Source: a virus. From it: a stretch of DNA of 29,226 nucleotides. The stretch's first letter is position 1. Every line of letters begins with the position of its first letter. A program made the position numbers and the translations under genes. The notes beneath the pieces are model-generated. The model was not told the origin of the DNA, did no database searches, and saw only the letters and a program-made list of their open reading frames with translations. Shown here piece by piece: positions 17,755 to 26,998 of the stretch. Where the stretch lies: positions 1-29,226 of the IMG/VR virus record IMGVR_UViG_3300008120_000490; one strand, 5' to 3'.

Positions 17755-18582
17755 GTGAGAATAAACGGTTATTTAGTAACATGGGATGATTTAGCCTTAA
17801 TGGGCACTCTAATTAATCCATCCAATCCAGCTCCTACTGGTAATAAAATTGTTACTAAAGCTGAAGGATTAACTTATTATAATTTCCAAACATCTCCTTT
17901 AGAAGCATATGCTTCAAATCAATGTCCTCCTTATGAGGCTTGGGTAGCTATAGTAAGTACACCAACACCAACACCAACATCAACCCCAACAGCTACTCCA
18001 ACCCCAACACCAACTCCAACCCCAACCGTAGCAACACCAACCCCTACAGTAACTCCAACACCAACACCAACTCCTACTGTTGCAACTCCAACTCCAGCAG
18101 CAACCCCAACACCAACGCCAACGCCTACACCAACACCTACTCCAACTGTAGCTACTCCAACTCCAACGGCAACTCCGACGCCAACACCTACACCAACTGT
18201 AGCAACTCCGACGCCAACGGCAACCCCTACACCAACAGCAACACCTACTGAAGCAACTCCAACCCCAACACCTACCCCTACACCAACACCTACACCAACA
18301 CCTACACCAACACCTACTGAAGTAACCCCAACACCAACTCCAACTCCAACCCCTACTCCTACCCCAACAGAAGCAACGAAGCAACTCCGACGCCAACTCC
18401 AACACCTACTGAGGCAACTCCGACGCCAACTCCAACTCCAACCCCTACACCAACACCTACTGAAGCAACTCCAACACCAACTCCAACCCCTACTCCTACC
18501 CCAACACCAACTCCAACCCCAACACCTACCCCTACACCAACTCCTACACCAACACCTACACCAGTTGCATCAGCCTCATTAG
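17755..18582 (+). CDS. adhesin-like protein, N-terminal part, frame broken in the hinge
   Basis: From a GTG at 17755 the reading frame gives 275 residues. The first 68 form a head ([37 protein letters not shown]) unlike the heads of the other Thr-Pro proteins. A long hinge decorated with VATPTP, EATPTP and TATP units follows. After 18377 the frame is lost: residues change from EATPTP to [11 protein letters not shown] and stop at 18582. The cause is an 8-base tandem duplication at 18370-18385. Removing one copy restores the hinge and joins this part to the open frame that runs to 20084, a 773-residue protein. The head and hinge are convincing; the out-of-frame last 70 residues are an artefact of the shift. 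A GTG start is unusual here; the next in-frame ATG (17800) would cut into the head. Confidence 0.6.
   Translation: MRINGYLVTWDDLALMGTLINPSNPAPTGNKIVTKAEGLTYYNFQTSPLEAYASNQCPPYEAWVAIVSTPTPTPTSTPTATPTPTPTPTPTVATPTPTVTPTPTPTPTVATPTPAATPTPTPTPTPTPTPTVATPTPTATPTPTPTPTVATPTPTATPTPTATPTEATPTPTPTPTPTPTPTPTPTPTEVTPTPTPTPTPTPTPTEATKQLRRQLQHLLRQLRRQLQLQPLHQHLLKQLQHQLQPLLLPQHQLQPQHLPLHQLLHQHLHQLHQPH
17959..18563 (+). repeat. Thr-Pro hexanucleotide array 4, the longest, with V/E-A insertions
   Basis: About 600 bases of ACN CCN repeats interrupted at irregular intervals by GTA GCA, GAA GCA or GCA units, giving VATP, EATP and TATP at the protein level. Sub-blocks repeat at a longer scale, so it has grown by copying of blocks as well as single hexamers. 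It holds the frameshifting duplication. Confidence 0.9.
18370..18385 (+). repeat. 8-base tandem duplication (GAAGCAAC twice) causing a frameshift
   Basis: GAAGCAAC at 18370-18377 is directly repeated at 18378-18385. One copy reads Glu-Ala-Thr in the hinge, as at other EATP sites. Two copies shift the frame by two bases. Reads or culture would show whether it is real. Confidence 0.85.
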
Positions 18583-20084
18583 CAATTCATTTAGAAGAAT
18601 ATAATGCATCTCCAACATTCTTAGATGCTAATATTAGAGTAAATGGAACTTGGTATTATTTCTCAGGTGACTTTACAACCAATGTTAATGGTGATACACT
18701 TGATACTATTCAATTAGAAGCTGCTGAAGCAACCCCTTCTAATTTCTGGGGATCTTATACAACAGGAAGTGCTAAGTTATTAGTATATGAAAATGGTACT
18801 TTAATACATAATAATACTAATACTTACTATAGTGGTAGTGGTAATCAAATATTTAATCAAGCTGTAACTTATAGTGCAGGTAAATCATATGTAATTTCAG
18901 GTTCTACTTCACCAAAATTAAGTTGTTATAATGTATCTCTATTAGATTATGTAACAGGAGAGTGTTATTCATTCCCTAATGAATATGAAGATCTTCAAAC
19001 AGTTACTGTTACTTTAGATGCTCCTGCATTTACTGATATTAGAGTATCGGGTTCATTAACTAATGGTACTCCATTTGATACTACAATCCCCGCTGGATTT
19101 ACTGATATTATATTATGGAATGCTACTTGTGGATGTGGTACACCTTGTTTAACTGGAAACGGTGTAGCTGAAATTTGGGTAACATCAAATGAAGGAACAG
19201 TTTCAATTCCTAGTTGTGGACCTGTAATAAATGCATTCCAAGCTTTATTCCCAACTCAAAGCTTATTTTTAACAGCTATATCTTATAATTGTGTAACACC
19301 AAGTATAAGATTTAATTTCACAGGTGGTGTAGCTCCATATTCTGCAAGTATATCTAGAGATTCTAATGGTAATCCAATTTGGTCATATACTAATATCACT
19401 ACAACTCCATTTGATGCTACATCAGTACCATCAGGACAAATTTATTATCCTGCTATTAAAGATGCTACTGGTACAATTGTTGAAGGATCTCCAATAACTG
19501 ATTGTGCTACATTAGATGCAACATTTAAAATAGATAATTCATTAAATCCTTTAGCAACAGGTAATATTTTTTATCCTGCTATACTCGTTTCAGGATCTCA
19601 AAATAGAGGAACAAGCTTTAGAATAACAGGTAGCAGAAATACACAAGTTAGTGTTACTGCTGTGGTGGGTAGTGGTACAACATTCTTAGGATGGTCATTT
19701 GTTTCTAGTAGTAAAGCAAGTATATTTGAAACAGCTAATACTATTCAAATTCCATTAACAAATACAGGTAGTATATATTATGCTATAATTGATAGAAATG
19801 TAGTTTCTGCTTCATTCTGTTATTATAATGCAGATCCAATAGGAACAACAGCTTGTGATGCTTGTGCTGTTACTAAAACTATTTATTATAATGGTAATTT
19901 ATTAACAGGTTCTAATTATGCTGGTTTAACTTGGTTTAAAGATGTTAACTTAACAACCACAGCTGATGAGGGATATTACAAACTAAACACAATATTAGGT
20001 TCACCAATATATCAAGTATCTGCAGGACCAACACAAACTAAAACATTAACTGGATATTGTACAGACGTAATTTTAACATGCTAA
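18378..20084 (+). pseudogene. adhesin-like protein, C-terminal part of the 17755 gene (out of frame)
   Basis: From the second duplicate copy onward a frame reads [10 protein letters not shown] and then a long beta-rich region (starting [20 protein letters not shown] at 18564) to the stop at 20084, about 570 residues. Codon by codon I found no ATG, GTG or TTG in this frame from 18564 until GTG at 19662, so it could not start on its own and must continue the 17755 frame. Features include CGCGTPCL at about 19129-19152, VAPYSASISRDSNGNPIW, and a final portion with CDACAVTKTIYYNGNLL at 19854-19904 and ending CTDVILTC. It may be inactive in this genome copy, or the shift may be an assembly error. 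A short product from GTG 19662 (140 residues) is possible but unlikely to be meaningful. Confidence 0.6.
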
Positions 20085-20085
20085 A

Positions 20086-20093
20086 ATATTTAT
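20086..20093 (+). promoter_or_regulatory. ATATTTAT element, candidate late promoter
   Basis: ATATTTAT lies nine bases before the ATG at 20103. It overlaps TATAAATA (20091-20098), the classical T4 late promoter box, but that box is only four bases from the ATG, too close to start a normal mRNA. Confidence 0.35.
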
Positions 20094-20102
20094 AAATAAC
20101 AT

Positions 20103-23100
20103 ATGCCACTTAATAATTCAGCAACCATATCATTTTCATCATCGAATTTCACTTCTAGCGGACCTATAGGTGCGGATATCGCTGCTCAAACATTAGGTTT
20201 AGGTAATATCAACAATTATAAGTGGGCTAATAAAAGTAGACAAATTGATTTAGGTAATACTAACTATGGTTATATAACTTTAGATATTAGCTACACAGTC
20301 ACAGGAACCGCAGATGTAGTAGCTGTTTCTTTATATAATACTGATAGTATAGTTTCATATTCAACAACATTAAGTGGTCTTTTTACACCACCTTTTGCAG
20401 GAAGCTATATAAAATTACAACCAGGACAAACCACAAGATTGTATGCTATCGTTAATAGTGGAATTAATATCTCTCAATATGTTCCTATCAGTTTTATTGT
20501 GGGAAGAAGAGGTACATTACCTTCAAATGTAACAATAACTTTGGGATATAATTGTACTGATGTAGGTTCTTTGTATAAGTATTTAGTAGATATGCATGCT
20601 TATTCTGCATATGATGCTGCTAATAACGCTAAACTTAAAACCTATCTATATTCAGCAACCCCAATAGGATCTTGGACTACAAATACAGAAGTATATGCTG
20701 CTCCTAACTTTACTCAGTATGCCTTTCCTTATTATTATTCTTATGGTAGTAATACTTATAAAATTGGCGGTGATTTAGAAAGATCTTTTGGTATTCAGAG
20801 ATATGTTGAACTTTATAAAGCAAATGCTTTTCCTTGGACTAAAGTAAAAATCAACCAAAAAGAATCAGAAGTTAAATCTTGGAGGGGAATTGATCTTGAT
20901 GGGTATGTAATGCCAAATTTTGTTTATCCTTATATGTCAAATGCAGGAAAAGTTAAACAAGTATTAACTTCTTCTACTTTAACTCAACCTTCTTCATATA
21001 GATATTATTTAGGTGCTGCTTCTACAGCCCAATCAGCTGCTGATTATTTTACTCAATTTGATTTTGGTAATAGATTAGTACATACTATTACTGGATTTCA
21101 ACATGCTCTACAACATTTATCTGCTGGATTTTTATTAGCAAGTGGAGTAAAATTAAAATCAGATCAACAATTTTTAGAAAATATTCTTATTGCTGCTGGA
21201 GCTGCTTTTTTAAATTGGTGGAATCCAAAAGTTTGGGCAGTATTTGGTAGTGCAAAAGAAGTTATTAGAAATATAGTATTCAATATATGGAAATTAATTA
21301 ATGGTTCTGAATTTTTAAAACTTAGTGGTGGTGGATATACAGGATTTTCTCTTAACTTTTTAGGTCTTTCATTAGGAGTATGGATATTAATTATTGAAAT
21401 TGCAATTATTATATATAAGTTATTACAACCAATAAAAATTCCTGTTTATGAACCTACTATAAATTTAAAATATAGATATGCAAATACTCCCTATCTAAAT
21501 AATGGAACCACTTTATATACAAATACGGATTTAACCACATCAAAATCAGAATATTATTGTGACGGTATATATTTTTATAACCAATCATCAAGTATTTCTA
21601 TATCAAATAAAGAATTATCTTATACTTTAAATGGATTAATAAATAATGATCCTATACAAAAAGGAGTATCATATTCAATTCCTGTAGACACAGGAGACAC
21701 AGGTTCTATAGTTTATGATTTCATGAAACTATTGGCTCTCCCATATTGCTCAGGAAAACCAGATGCAATAAGTGGTACATATAAAAATGTAGCCCAATTC
21801 GTTACTTTTACTCCTTTAAATACTTGTGGAGATTTATTAGAATTTCCTTCAACAGTTACTATTACAATTCCTGAAGGAACTATTATATCAACTGTTTCTC
21901 AAGCAGAAGCTAATGCTGAAGCTTTAGCTTACGCTAATTCAATAACAGCTTCTAGTGCTGCTTCTGCAAGTTATGGTACAATTCATCCAAGTGCAAGTGG
22001 TGCTTTATTTACTTTTACTCATGAAATTAAATTAGAAACTTATCCTAATACGGGAAGTTGTTTCTTTAGTGATACAAACAATGCTGGTTTAACTGTAGGA
22101 AAATCTTTATATTATGATCCTAGTGGAACTAAAAAAGTACTTAACGGATACTATACTGTACCATCAGGATCTCTTAATGGATATTCGTCTTATAGAACAT
22201 TCTTTAAAACAATAAGTGGCTCTGTATCTGATGTTCTAACAATGGCTTCTTCAGGAGATACTACAGTAACTTCTCTTGTAAATTCAGCTACATATACTAT
22301 TCAAACTTCAAATCAAGGATACTCTAGTGATTGGTATTGGTATGACATATCATATAGTGAATTAAATGATAGTATTTCTTATCCTCTAACACCATGTCTT
22401 GATCTTAATACTTTATATAATGATAGTCGTTTAAAAGCTGGATTTAGTTTACCTGATACTTCTTCACTTTATACTTATAACTCTAATACCAGTACAGCAA
22501 GTTATTCCGAAGCAACCCCAGGATGGTATTATGCTTTTGATGTATATGAATATCCTTATCCTTTTGCGTATAGTACACCAGTTACATTATCAATTAATTT
22601 AACTGAAGTTTGCTTTACAGATTATTCTGTAGGCCAACCTTATGGAATTAATATAAGCGGAGCAAGCGGATCAGCTTCATCTTCATTATATTATCCTGTT
22701 AATATGACATTATTAGCTTCTACAGATGATCCAGAAACAGCAGGATATATTATACACGCAACAGCATCAGCTGAAGGTATTACTTATGTTCCTTATCCAA
22801 GTGGAATTACTAAAGATACTAATGTTACTAATGTAACAATACAATCTATTAATTCTCCAAATCCAAATAATAAAATATTATATGTAGCTGGTTCATTTAC
22901 TAACTGTAATCCTAATGTTCCAACCCCTACTCCAACACCTACTCCAACACCTACTCCAACACCTACACCGACACCAACTCCAACACCGACACCAACTCCA
23001 ACCCCTACTCCAACCCCAACACCAGTTTCTGTTGCAGGATATGTTAGCTTAATAGATGAAATATCAGCTTGTGCTGGTGGTGAATATAATAATGTTACTA

Positions 23101-24707
23101 TATCTGTTATGGGCACCACATTATGTAATGCCACTTCAATTACAGGATTATCTTCAGATCCTTTTGGTAATGTATTTGCTGATATGACTACTGGTCAAGA
23201 ATTTTATGTTAGTGATGGAACAAATAGTAGAACATTCTTAAGAAATGGAACTCAAAATAATGCAACAACAGTTAATTCTTGTACCGCATGTCCAACCCCA
23301 ACCCCAACTCCAACCCCAACCCCTACTCCTACTGCTCCAACTCCAACTCCAACCCCAACTCCAACACCAACTCCTACACCAACCCCACCATTAATTAGCG
23401 CATACTTCTTTACAACAGAACCTTCAGGTTATTTAGCTTGTGATGGAGGAACATTAATATCAGTTCAATTAAGTGCTTTAACATTATGTGAAAGCAACAC
23501 ATATACAAGTAACTACTTTACTACGTTAGGAACAACAACATATTGGTTAGCATATGATGGTAATTATGTAAAAATATTCCATAGTGGTACTAGCAATCAA
23601 GCAACAAGAGCTGAAGCTTGTAAAACATGTAATAATGTAGCACCAACCCCTACACCTACTCCAACCCCAACTCCTACACCAACTCCAACTCCGACTCCGA
23701 CTCCAACTCCTACTCCAACACCAACCCCTACTCCAACTCCAACACCTATTCCATTTACTGCTTATATAAGTAATGCAAGTGGTGAAGATGCTTGTAATGG
23801 TGGATTTGGTGAATACTCATTCACAGGAAATGGAACAGGAATATGTGATAGTACTACAGTAAATGCTTCTATAATTGCTGAAGAAATTACATTAGGTGGT
23901 GATTTTTGGTTATCTAATGGAACTAATAGTAGATACTATCAGAGAAGAAGTACACCAATCAATACAACAACAGGTTTAGCTCAAGAAGCTTGTGCTGCTT
24001 GTCCTACTCCTACTCCGACACCAACACCTACACCAACACCAACACCTACACCAACACCAACTCCAACTCCGACTCCAACACCAACCCCAACTCCGACACC
24101 TACACCTACTCCGACACCTACACCTACTCCAACCCCTACACCAACCCCTACTCCTGTATTTGGTGGATTAATTCAATATTCAACTATATCTTCACAATAT
24201 GTTTGTATAAATGGAGGAAGTAGTATTTTTGCAACAGGTAATGAGATTGATTTCTGTTCATCTAATATTCTTTATGCTAGTGGATTTACAAGTTTAGGTA
24301 CAGGTACCTTCTATATTACTAATGGAGGAAATGTTTCTACTTACTATCATAACTCAGGTGCTAATTCAATGTCAAGAATTCAATCATGTACTGCTTGTTC
24401 TTCATTCCCAACACCTACTCCTACACCAACCCCAACTCCAACACCAACACCTACACCTACTCCAACACCAACACCATCAGATTGTGTTTGCTGGACATTC
24501 TTTAATGAAAATAGCTTAAGTGGAGTTGTATATTATGATGGATGTGGTATAGGATCTACTAGTGCTGTAGTAAGTGCAGGTCAATATAGATTTAGATGTG
24601 TAACATTAGGTGATACACCTTATACATTTGATGAGGCAATGACAATATATGAATGTGGATTGCCGAGCAGTTGTACAATAAATACTGAATGTAACGGATG
24701 TTCTTAA
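20103..24707 (+). CDS. giant modular adhesin-like fibre protein (1534 residues) with five Thr-Pro hinges
   Basis: Residues 1-935 form a long beta-rich body, with one strongly hydrophobic helix-like stretch at about 419-442 ([18 protein letters not shown]) unusual for a fibre. From residue 940 the protein is a string of five Thr-Pro hinges separated by small modules. Four modules (975-1063, 1097-1180, 1216-1300, 1352-1435) are related: each is about 85 residues with four cysteines in the order C.GG, a single C after a hydrophobic residue, and C..C just before or near the next hinge. The last domain (1459-1534) is also cysteine-rich (CVCWTFFNE...CNGCS) but different. This beads-on-a-string form suggests several binding heads on one fibre. 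Function as a receptor-binding protein is inferred. Confidence 0.72.
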   Translation: MPLNNSATISFSSSNFTSSGPIGADIAAQTLGLGNINNYKWANKSRQIDLGNTNYGYITLDISYTVTGTADVVAVSLYNTDSIVSYSTTLSGLFTPPFAGSYIKLQPGQTTRLYAIVNSGINISQYVPISFIVGRRGTLPSNVTITLGYNCTDVGSLYKYLVDMHAYSAYDAANNAKLKTYLYSATPIGSWTTNTEVYAAPNFTQYAFPYYYSYGSNTYKIGGDLERSFGIQRYVELYKANAFPWTKVKINQKESEVKSWRGIDLDGYVMPNFVYPYMSNAGKVKQVLTSSTLTQPSSYRYYLGAASTAQSAADYFTQFDFGNRLVHTITGFQHALQHLSAGFLLASGVKLKSDQQFLENILIAAGAAFLNWWNPKVWAVFGSAKEVIRNIVFNIWKLINGSEFLKLSGGGYTGFSLNFLGLSLGVWILIIEIAIIIYKLLQPIKIPVYEPTINLKYRYANTPYLNNGTTLYTNTDLTTSKSEYYCDGIYFYNQSSSISISNKELSYTLNGLINNDPIQKGVSYSIPVDTGDTGSIVYDFMKLLALPYCSGKPDAISGTYKNVAQFVTFTPLNTCGDLLEFPSTVTITIPEGTIISTVSQAEANAEALAYANSITASSAASASYGTIHPSASGALFTFTHEIKLETYPNTGSCFFSDTNNAGLTVGKSLYYDPSGTKKVLNGYYTVPSGSLNGYSSYRTFFKTISGSVSDVLTMASSGDTTVTSLVNSATYTIQTSNQGYSSDWYWYDISYSELNDSISYPLTPCLDLNTLYNDSRLKAGFSLPDTSSLYTYNSNTSTASYSEATPGWYYAFDVYEYPYPFAYSTPVTLSINLTEVCFTDYSVGQPYGINISGASGSASSSLYYPVNMTLLASTDDPETAGYIIHATASAEGITYVPYPSGITKDTNVTNVTIQSINSPNPNNKILYVAGSFTNCNPNVPTPTPTPTPTPTPTPTPTPTPTPTPTPTPTPTPTPVSVAGYVSLIDEISACAGGEYNNVTISVMGTTLCNATSITGLSSDPFGNVFADMTTGQEFYVSDGTNSRTFLRNGTQNNATTVNSCTACPTPTPTPTPTPTPTAPTPTPTPTPTPTPTPTPPLISAYFFTTEPSGYLACDGGTLISVQLSALTLCESNTYTSNYFTTLGTTTYWLAYDGNYVKIFHSGTSNQATRAEACKTCNNVAPTPTPTPTPTPTPTPTPTPTPTPTPTPTPTPTPTPIPFTAYISNASGEDACNGGFGEYSFTGNGTGICDSTTVNASIIAEEITLGGDFWLSNGTNSRYYQRRSTPINTTTGLAQEACAACPTPTPTPTPTPTPTPTPTPTPTPTPTPTPTPTPTPTPTPTPTPTPTPTPTPVFGGLIQYSTISSQYVCINGGSSIFATGNEIDFCSSNILYASGFTSLGTGTFYITNGGNVSTYYHNSGANSMSRIQSCTACSSFPTPTPTPTPTPTPTPTPTPTPTPSDCVCWTFFNENSLSGVVYYDGCGIGSTSAVVSAGQYRFRCVTLGDTPYTFDEAMTIYECGLPSSCTINTECNGCS
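22920..23024 (+). repeat. Thr-Pro hexanucleotide array 5 (hinge a of gene 20103)
   Basis: ACN CCN coding array separating the N-terminal body from the first four-cysteine module. Confidence 0.9.
23292..23390 (+). repeat. Thr-Pro hexanucleotide array 6 (hinge b of gene 20103)
   Basis: ACN CCN array with one alanine replacement (TAPTP). It lies between modules one and two. Confidence 0.9.
23643..23747 (+). repeat. Thr-Pro hexanucleotide array 7 (hinge c of gene 20103)
   Basis: Uninterrupted ACN CCN array between modules two and three. Confidence 0.9.
24003..24155 (+). repeat. Thr-Pro hexanucleotide array 8 (hinge d of gene 20103)
   Basis: The longest hinge in this gene, between modules three and four, uninterrupted. 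Confidence 0.9.
24408..24476 (+). repeat. Thr-Pro hexanucleotide array 9 (hinge e of gene 20103)
   Basis: The shortest hinge, before the different C-terminal cysteine-rich domain. Confidence 0.9.
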
Positions 24708-24717
24708 AATAAAATTT

Positions 24718-24957
24718 ATGGCAAATTATAAAGTAACAGTAAAATATAATTTTCAAGACTCAGCTGGGAATCCAGCTGAGATTTTCGTATATTATTTTCC
24801 AATAAGCAACACGGAAAGTGAAGCTAAAGAAAAAATTATAGAATTATTAGGTAATAATTCAAATCTTAGAGAAATACCTTATAATGGTGAAATATATAAT
24901 ATCCCAACCAATACGGCTATTATTATAGGAGCCCAAGAAGTAGTAAAACCAAGTTAA
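24718..24957 (+). CDS. small protein in the adhesin locus, function unknown
   Basis: 79 residues: MANYKVTVKYNFQDSAGNPA, then a helix (TESEAKEKIIELLGN) and two strands (TNTAIIIGAQEVV). It looks like a compact alpha/beta fold with no cysteine, membrane segment or Thr-Pro hinge. It lies ten bases after the giant fibre gene and four before the next adhesin gene, so it is surely co-transcribed with them. It could be an assembly chaperone or a capping protein for a fibre. No family is recognised. Confidence 0.6.
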   Translation: MANYKVTVKYNFQDSAGNPAEIFVYYFPISNTESEAKEKIIELLGNNSNLREIPYNGEIYNIPTNTAIIIGAQEVVKPS

Positions 24958-24961
24958 TTAA

Positions 24962-25786
24962 ATGGCATTTTCATACAACATAAAAATAGTTCCAGCTACA
25001 GGATCAGAAGCACCTCTAAGTACAAGTACTTACAGTGTGTATTATGATCAAATTAAACCTAGCAATTTACTTAGCGGAAGTATTGCTCAAACTAGTTTAT
25101 TATCTAATTTTGTTATTAGTAATATTCCTGATAACGCTGTTTCGTTAATTGTAAAAAGTGATGATCCTGATTGTTGTTGTGATGCACAATCGTATAGATT
25201 CCCAACCCCAACCCCTACACCTACTCCAACACCTACACCTACTCCAACCCCAACTCCAACCCCGACACCTACACCTACTCCAACCCCTACACCTACACCT
25301 ACACCTACTACTCCAACTCCAACCCCTACACCAACAACACCAACCCCGACACCAACCCCGACACCTACACCAATTTATACAATTACTTTAACTAACCCAG
25401 GATCAGGTAATAATTCAAGCTATCAATTAGGTGGAGATTTTAATACTGGTGATACAGTTGTAATAAGAGCTGTATTTTCTGGTACAGGAGGAAATGCAGT
25501 TAATTTTGAGGGTAGAGCTGATTTAACTTTATCTAATGATGCAACAAGTAGTAGTATTCAATCTTCTTGTTTCCCTGTAGGAACTCCAATGGGTTGGAAT
25601 TTACAAAGAGAAATTACTTTTAGTTATAATACTATTAACTCTGTGATAAGTACAATAGCAGTAGTAAATAACGGTAGCACCAGTGCTAGTGGACTTACTG
25701 TATCTATAGTAAGTGTAAATGGAATTGCTGTTACAGCAAATAACGCAAACGGTAATAAGGGTAATAGTGGAGGTTCTGTTTGCTAA
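24962..25786 (+). CDS. adhesin-like protein: head domain, Thr-Pro hinge, tail domain
   Basis: 274 residues. Residues 1-80 are a small beta domain ending in [11 protein letters not shown] just before the hinge; the same CCC mark stands before the hinge in the 25805 protein, and the fold pattern resembles the head of the 16033 protein. Residues 81-137 are the hinge, with two TTP breaks. Residues 138-274 are a glycine- and serine-rich beta domain ([50 protein letters not shown]) ending GNSGGSVC. The tail shares no clear similarity with the other tails in the locus. Probably a short fibre or decoration protein. Confidence 0.65.
   Translation: MAFSYNIKIVPATGSEAPLSTSTYSVYYDQIKPSNLLSGSIAQTSLLSNFVISNIPDNAVSLIVKSDDPDCCCDAQSYRFPTPTPTPTPTPTPTPTPTPTPTPTPTPTPTPTPTPTTPTPTPTPTTPTPTPTPTPTPIYTITLTNPGSGNNSSYQLGGDFNTGDTVVIRAVFSGTGGNAVNFEGRADLTLSNDATSSSIQSSCFPVGTPMGWNLQREITFSYNTINSVISTIAVVNNGSTSASGLTVSIVSVNGIAVTANNANGNKGNSGGSVC
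25202..25372 (+). repeat. Thr-Pro hexanucleotide array 10 (in gene 24962)
   Basis: ACN CCN array with two extra threonine codons (TTP) that leave the frame intact. Confidence 0.9.
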
Positions 25787-25791
25787 AAGTA

Positions 25792-25799
25792 ATATTTAT
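25792..25799 (+). promoter_or_regulatory. ATATTTAT element, candidate late promoter
   Basis: ATATTTAT lies five bases before the ATG at 25805, in an 18-base gap. The surrounding AATATTTATAACATATG is very like the region before 20103. Confidence 0.35.
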
Positions 25800-25804
25800 A
25801 ACAT

Positions 25805-26662
25805 ATGGCTAAAAAACAAATAACAATCAGATCCACCTCAGGTACGACTTCAGGTCCCTTTAGTATATATCATTCGTCTATACTAAGTGACAATCTACTT
25901 GAAGAAAATATAACATCTGGTAGTTTAGCAGCAGGTAAGACATATCGTGTAGATAGAGCTATCGAGGAAATAATAATAGTAAACACAAATAGTGATTGTT
26001 GTTGTAGTGTTGAAAAAATAAATTTATATGCAACTCCAACACCTACCCCTACTCCAACCCCTACACCTACTCCAACACCAACACCAACCCCCACCCCAAC
26101 ACCTACCCCTACTCCAACCCCTACACCTACACCTACACCAACCCCTACACCAACTCCAACACCGACACCTACACCAACACCAACCCCAACTCCAACACCA
26201 ACCCCAACTGAGACTCCAACACCGACACCAACTGATACTCCAACAGCTACACCAACTGCAACACCTACACCTACACCAACACCAACACCGACTCCAACTC
26301 CTACACCAACTGAGACTCCAACACCTACAGTAACTTATTTCTACTATTCAGTTAGAAAATTTGATTGTAATAATTTCTGTACTCAAGTAACACCTGATGT
26401 AGTAGGTAGATCAAGTACAGCATTATCAACATCTAATGGATTATATTATAAAGTAGGGTCATTTACTTACCAACTACAAACTGAAGTGTTAGGGCCAACA
26501 TATGATGTTAATTTAGATGGTGCTCCTTCAAATTCTGACTGTGCAACGGCTTGTACAACTAATTATACATGTCCTTCTGTTCCTGGTTCTTGTTATGCTA
26601 CATTAGCAGAATGTGAAGCAGCAGGTTGTATAAATTGTGCTCAAACAGTATGTGCTCCATAA
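25805..26662 (+). CDS. adhesin-like protein: head domain, Thr-Pro hinge, cysteine-rich tail
   Basis: 285 residues. The head (1-76) contains [11 protein letters not shown] (15-25) and [10 protein letters not shown] (62-71), matching the heads of 16033 (DTGPFDLY) and 24962 (PDCCCD). The hinge (77-175) is long and decorated with ETPTP, DTPTA and TATP units, like array 4. The tail (176-285) starts [16 protein letters not shown], has [15 protein letters not shown] and SDCATACTT, and ends with a cysteine-dense stretch ([20 protein letters not shown]). The order of strands and cysteines in its first half recalls the four modules of the giant fibre, though distantly. The cysteines may form disulfides or bind metal. 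Confidence 0.66.
   Translation: MAKKQITIRSTSGTTSGPFSIYHSSILSDNLLEENITSGSLAAGKTYRVDRAIEEIIIVNTNSDCCCSVEKINLYATPTPTPTPTPTPTPTPTPTPTPTPTPTPTPTPTPTPTPTPTPTPTPTPTPTPTPTPTPTETPTPTPTDTPTATPTATPTPTPTPTPTPTPTPTETPTPTVTYFYYSVRKFDCNNFCTQVTPDVVGRSSTALSTSNGLYYKVGSFTYQLQTEVLGPTYDVNLDGAPSNSDCATACTTNYTCPSVPGSCYATLAECEAAGCINCAQTVCAP
26033..26329 (+). repeat. Thr-Pro hexanucleotide array 11 (in gene 25805)
   Basis: About 300 bases of ACN CCN repeats. The second half contains ETP, DTP and TAT units. Confidence 0.9.
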
Positions 26663-26680
26663 AATAAAATATTTAAATAA

Positions 26681-26983
26681 ATGGCTTACTTAGGAAATTT
26701 TACACTATCATTTAAAAACGAACATATAATCGAGGAAAACGAGGTTAGATGTTTAGTTGAAGAAAGTGATTTTAATCTATCTTACAATCCAACAATTGTA
26801 AATGGTAGTTATATTGGTGGTATAGTAAAAGATTTTGCTACTGGTTCTGAATTTACTACTTATACAACACAAATAGGTTTATATAATGATAATAATGATC
26901 TATTAGCTGTTGCTAAGTTTAGTAAACCAATTTTGATATCTCCAGATACTGATATGACATTTGTCGTTAAATACGACGTTTAA
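26681..26983 (+). CDS. small structural protein sharing the C-terminal module of gene 13564
   Basis: 100 residues. Residues 1-55 are beta-rich (YLGNFTLSFKNEHIIEENEV). Residues 64-85 (YTTQIGLYNDNNDLLAVAKF and on) match the C-terminal segment of the 328-residue protein at 13564-14550, where VGMYNDNNELLAVAKLSKP is found. Both end a few strands later in a lysine/aspartate/tyrosine-rich tip. The gene is thus a short relative that keeps mostly the common end domain, which may be the part that docks to the particle. An ATATTTAA lies five bases before its ATG. Confidence 0.65.
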   Translation: MAYLGNFTLSFKNEHIIEENEVRCLVEESDFNLSYNPTIVNGSYIGGIVKDFATGSEFTTYTTQIGLYNDNNDLLAVAKFSKPILISPDTDMTFVVKYDV

Positions 26984-26998
26984 AATAAAATTATAGTT

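Larger units (their letters stand above)
23025..24407 (+). repeat. four related cysteine modules separated by hinges (gene 20103)
   Basis: Modules at 23025-23291, 23391-23642, 23748-24002 and 24156-24407. Shared marks are CAGG/CDGG/CNGG/CINGG, then LC/LC/IC/FC followed by a polar residue, then a FYVSDG/YWLAYDG/FWLSNG/FYITNG strand, and finally CTAC/CKTC/CAAC/CTAC. They differ strongly otherwise, so they are old duplicates and not recent copies. Confidence 0.75.

Noticed and set aside
18360-18390. Programmed ribosomal frameshift at the hinge of the 17755 gene
   Set aside because: No slippery heptamer at the junction; an exact 8-base tandem duplication explains the shift more simply.
20091-20098. 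Classical T4 late promoter TATAAATA
   Set aside because: Only four bases before the ATG, so a transcript would start inside the gene. More likely part of the overlapping ATATTTAT element.
15511-26329. CRISPR-like or tandem satellite array
   Set aside because: Units are six bases, coding, without spacers, and lie inside genes.
14554-26662. Diversity-generating retroelement
   Set aside because: No reverse transcriptase and no template/variable repeat pair is visible in the window.
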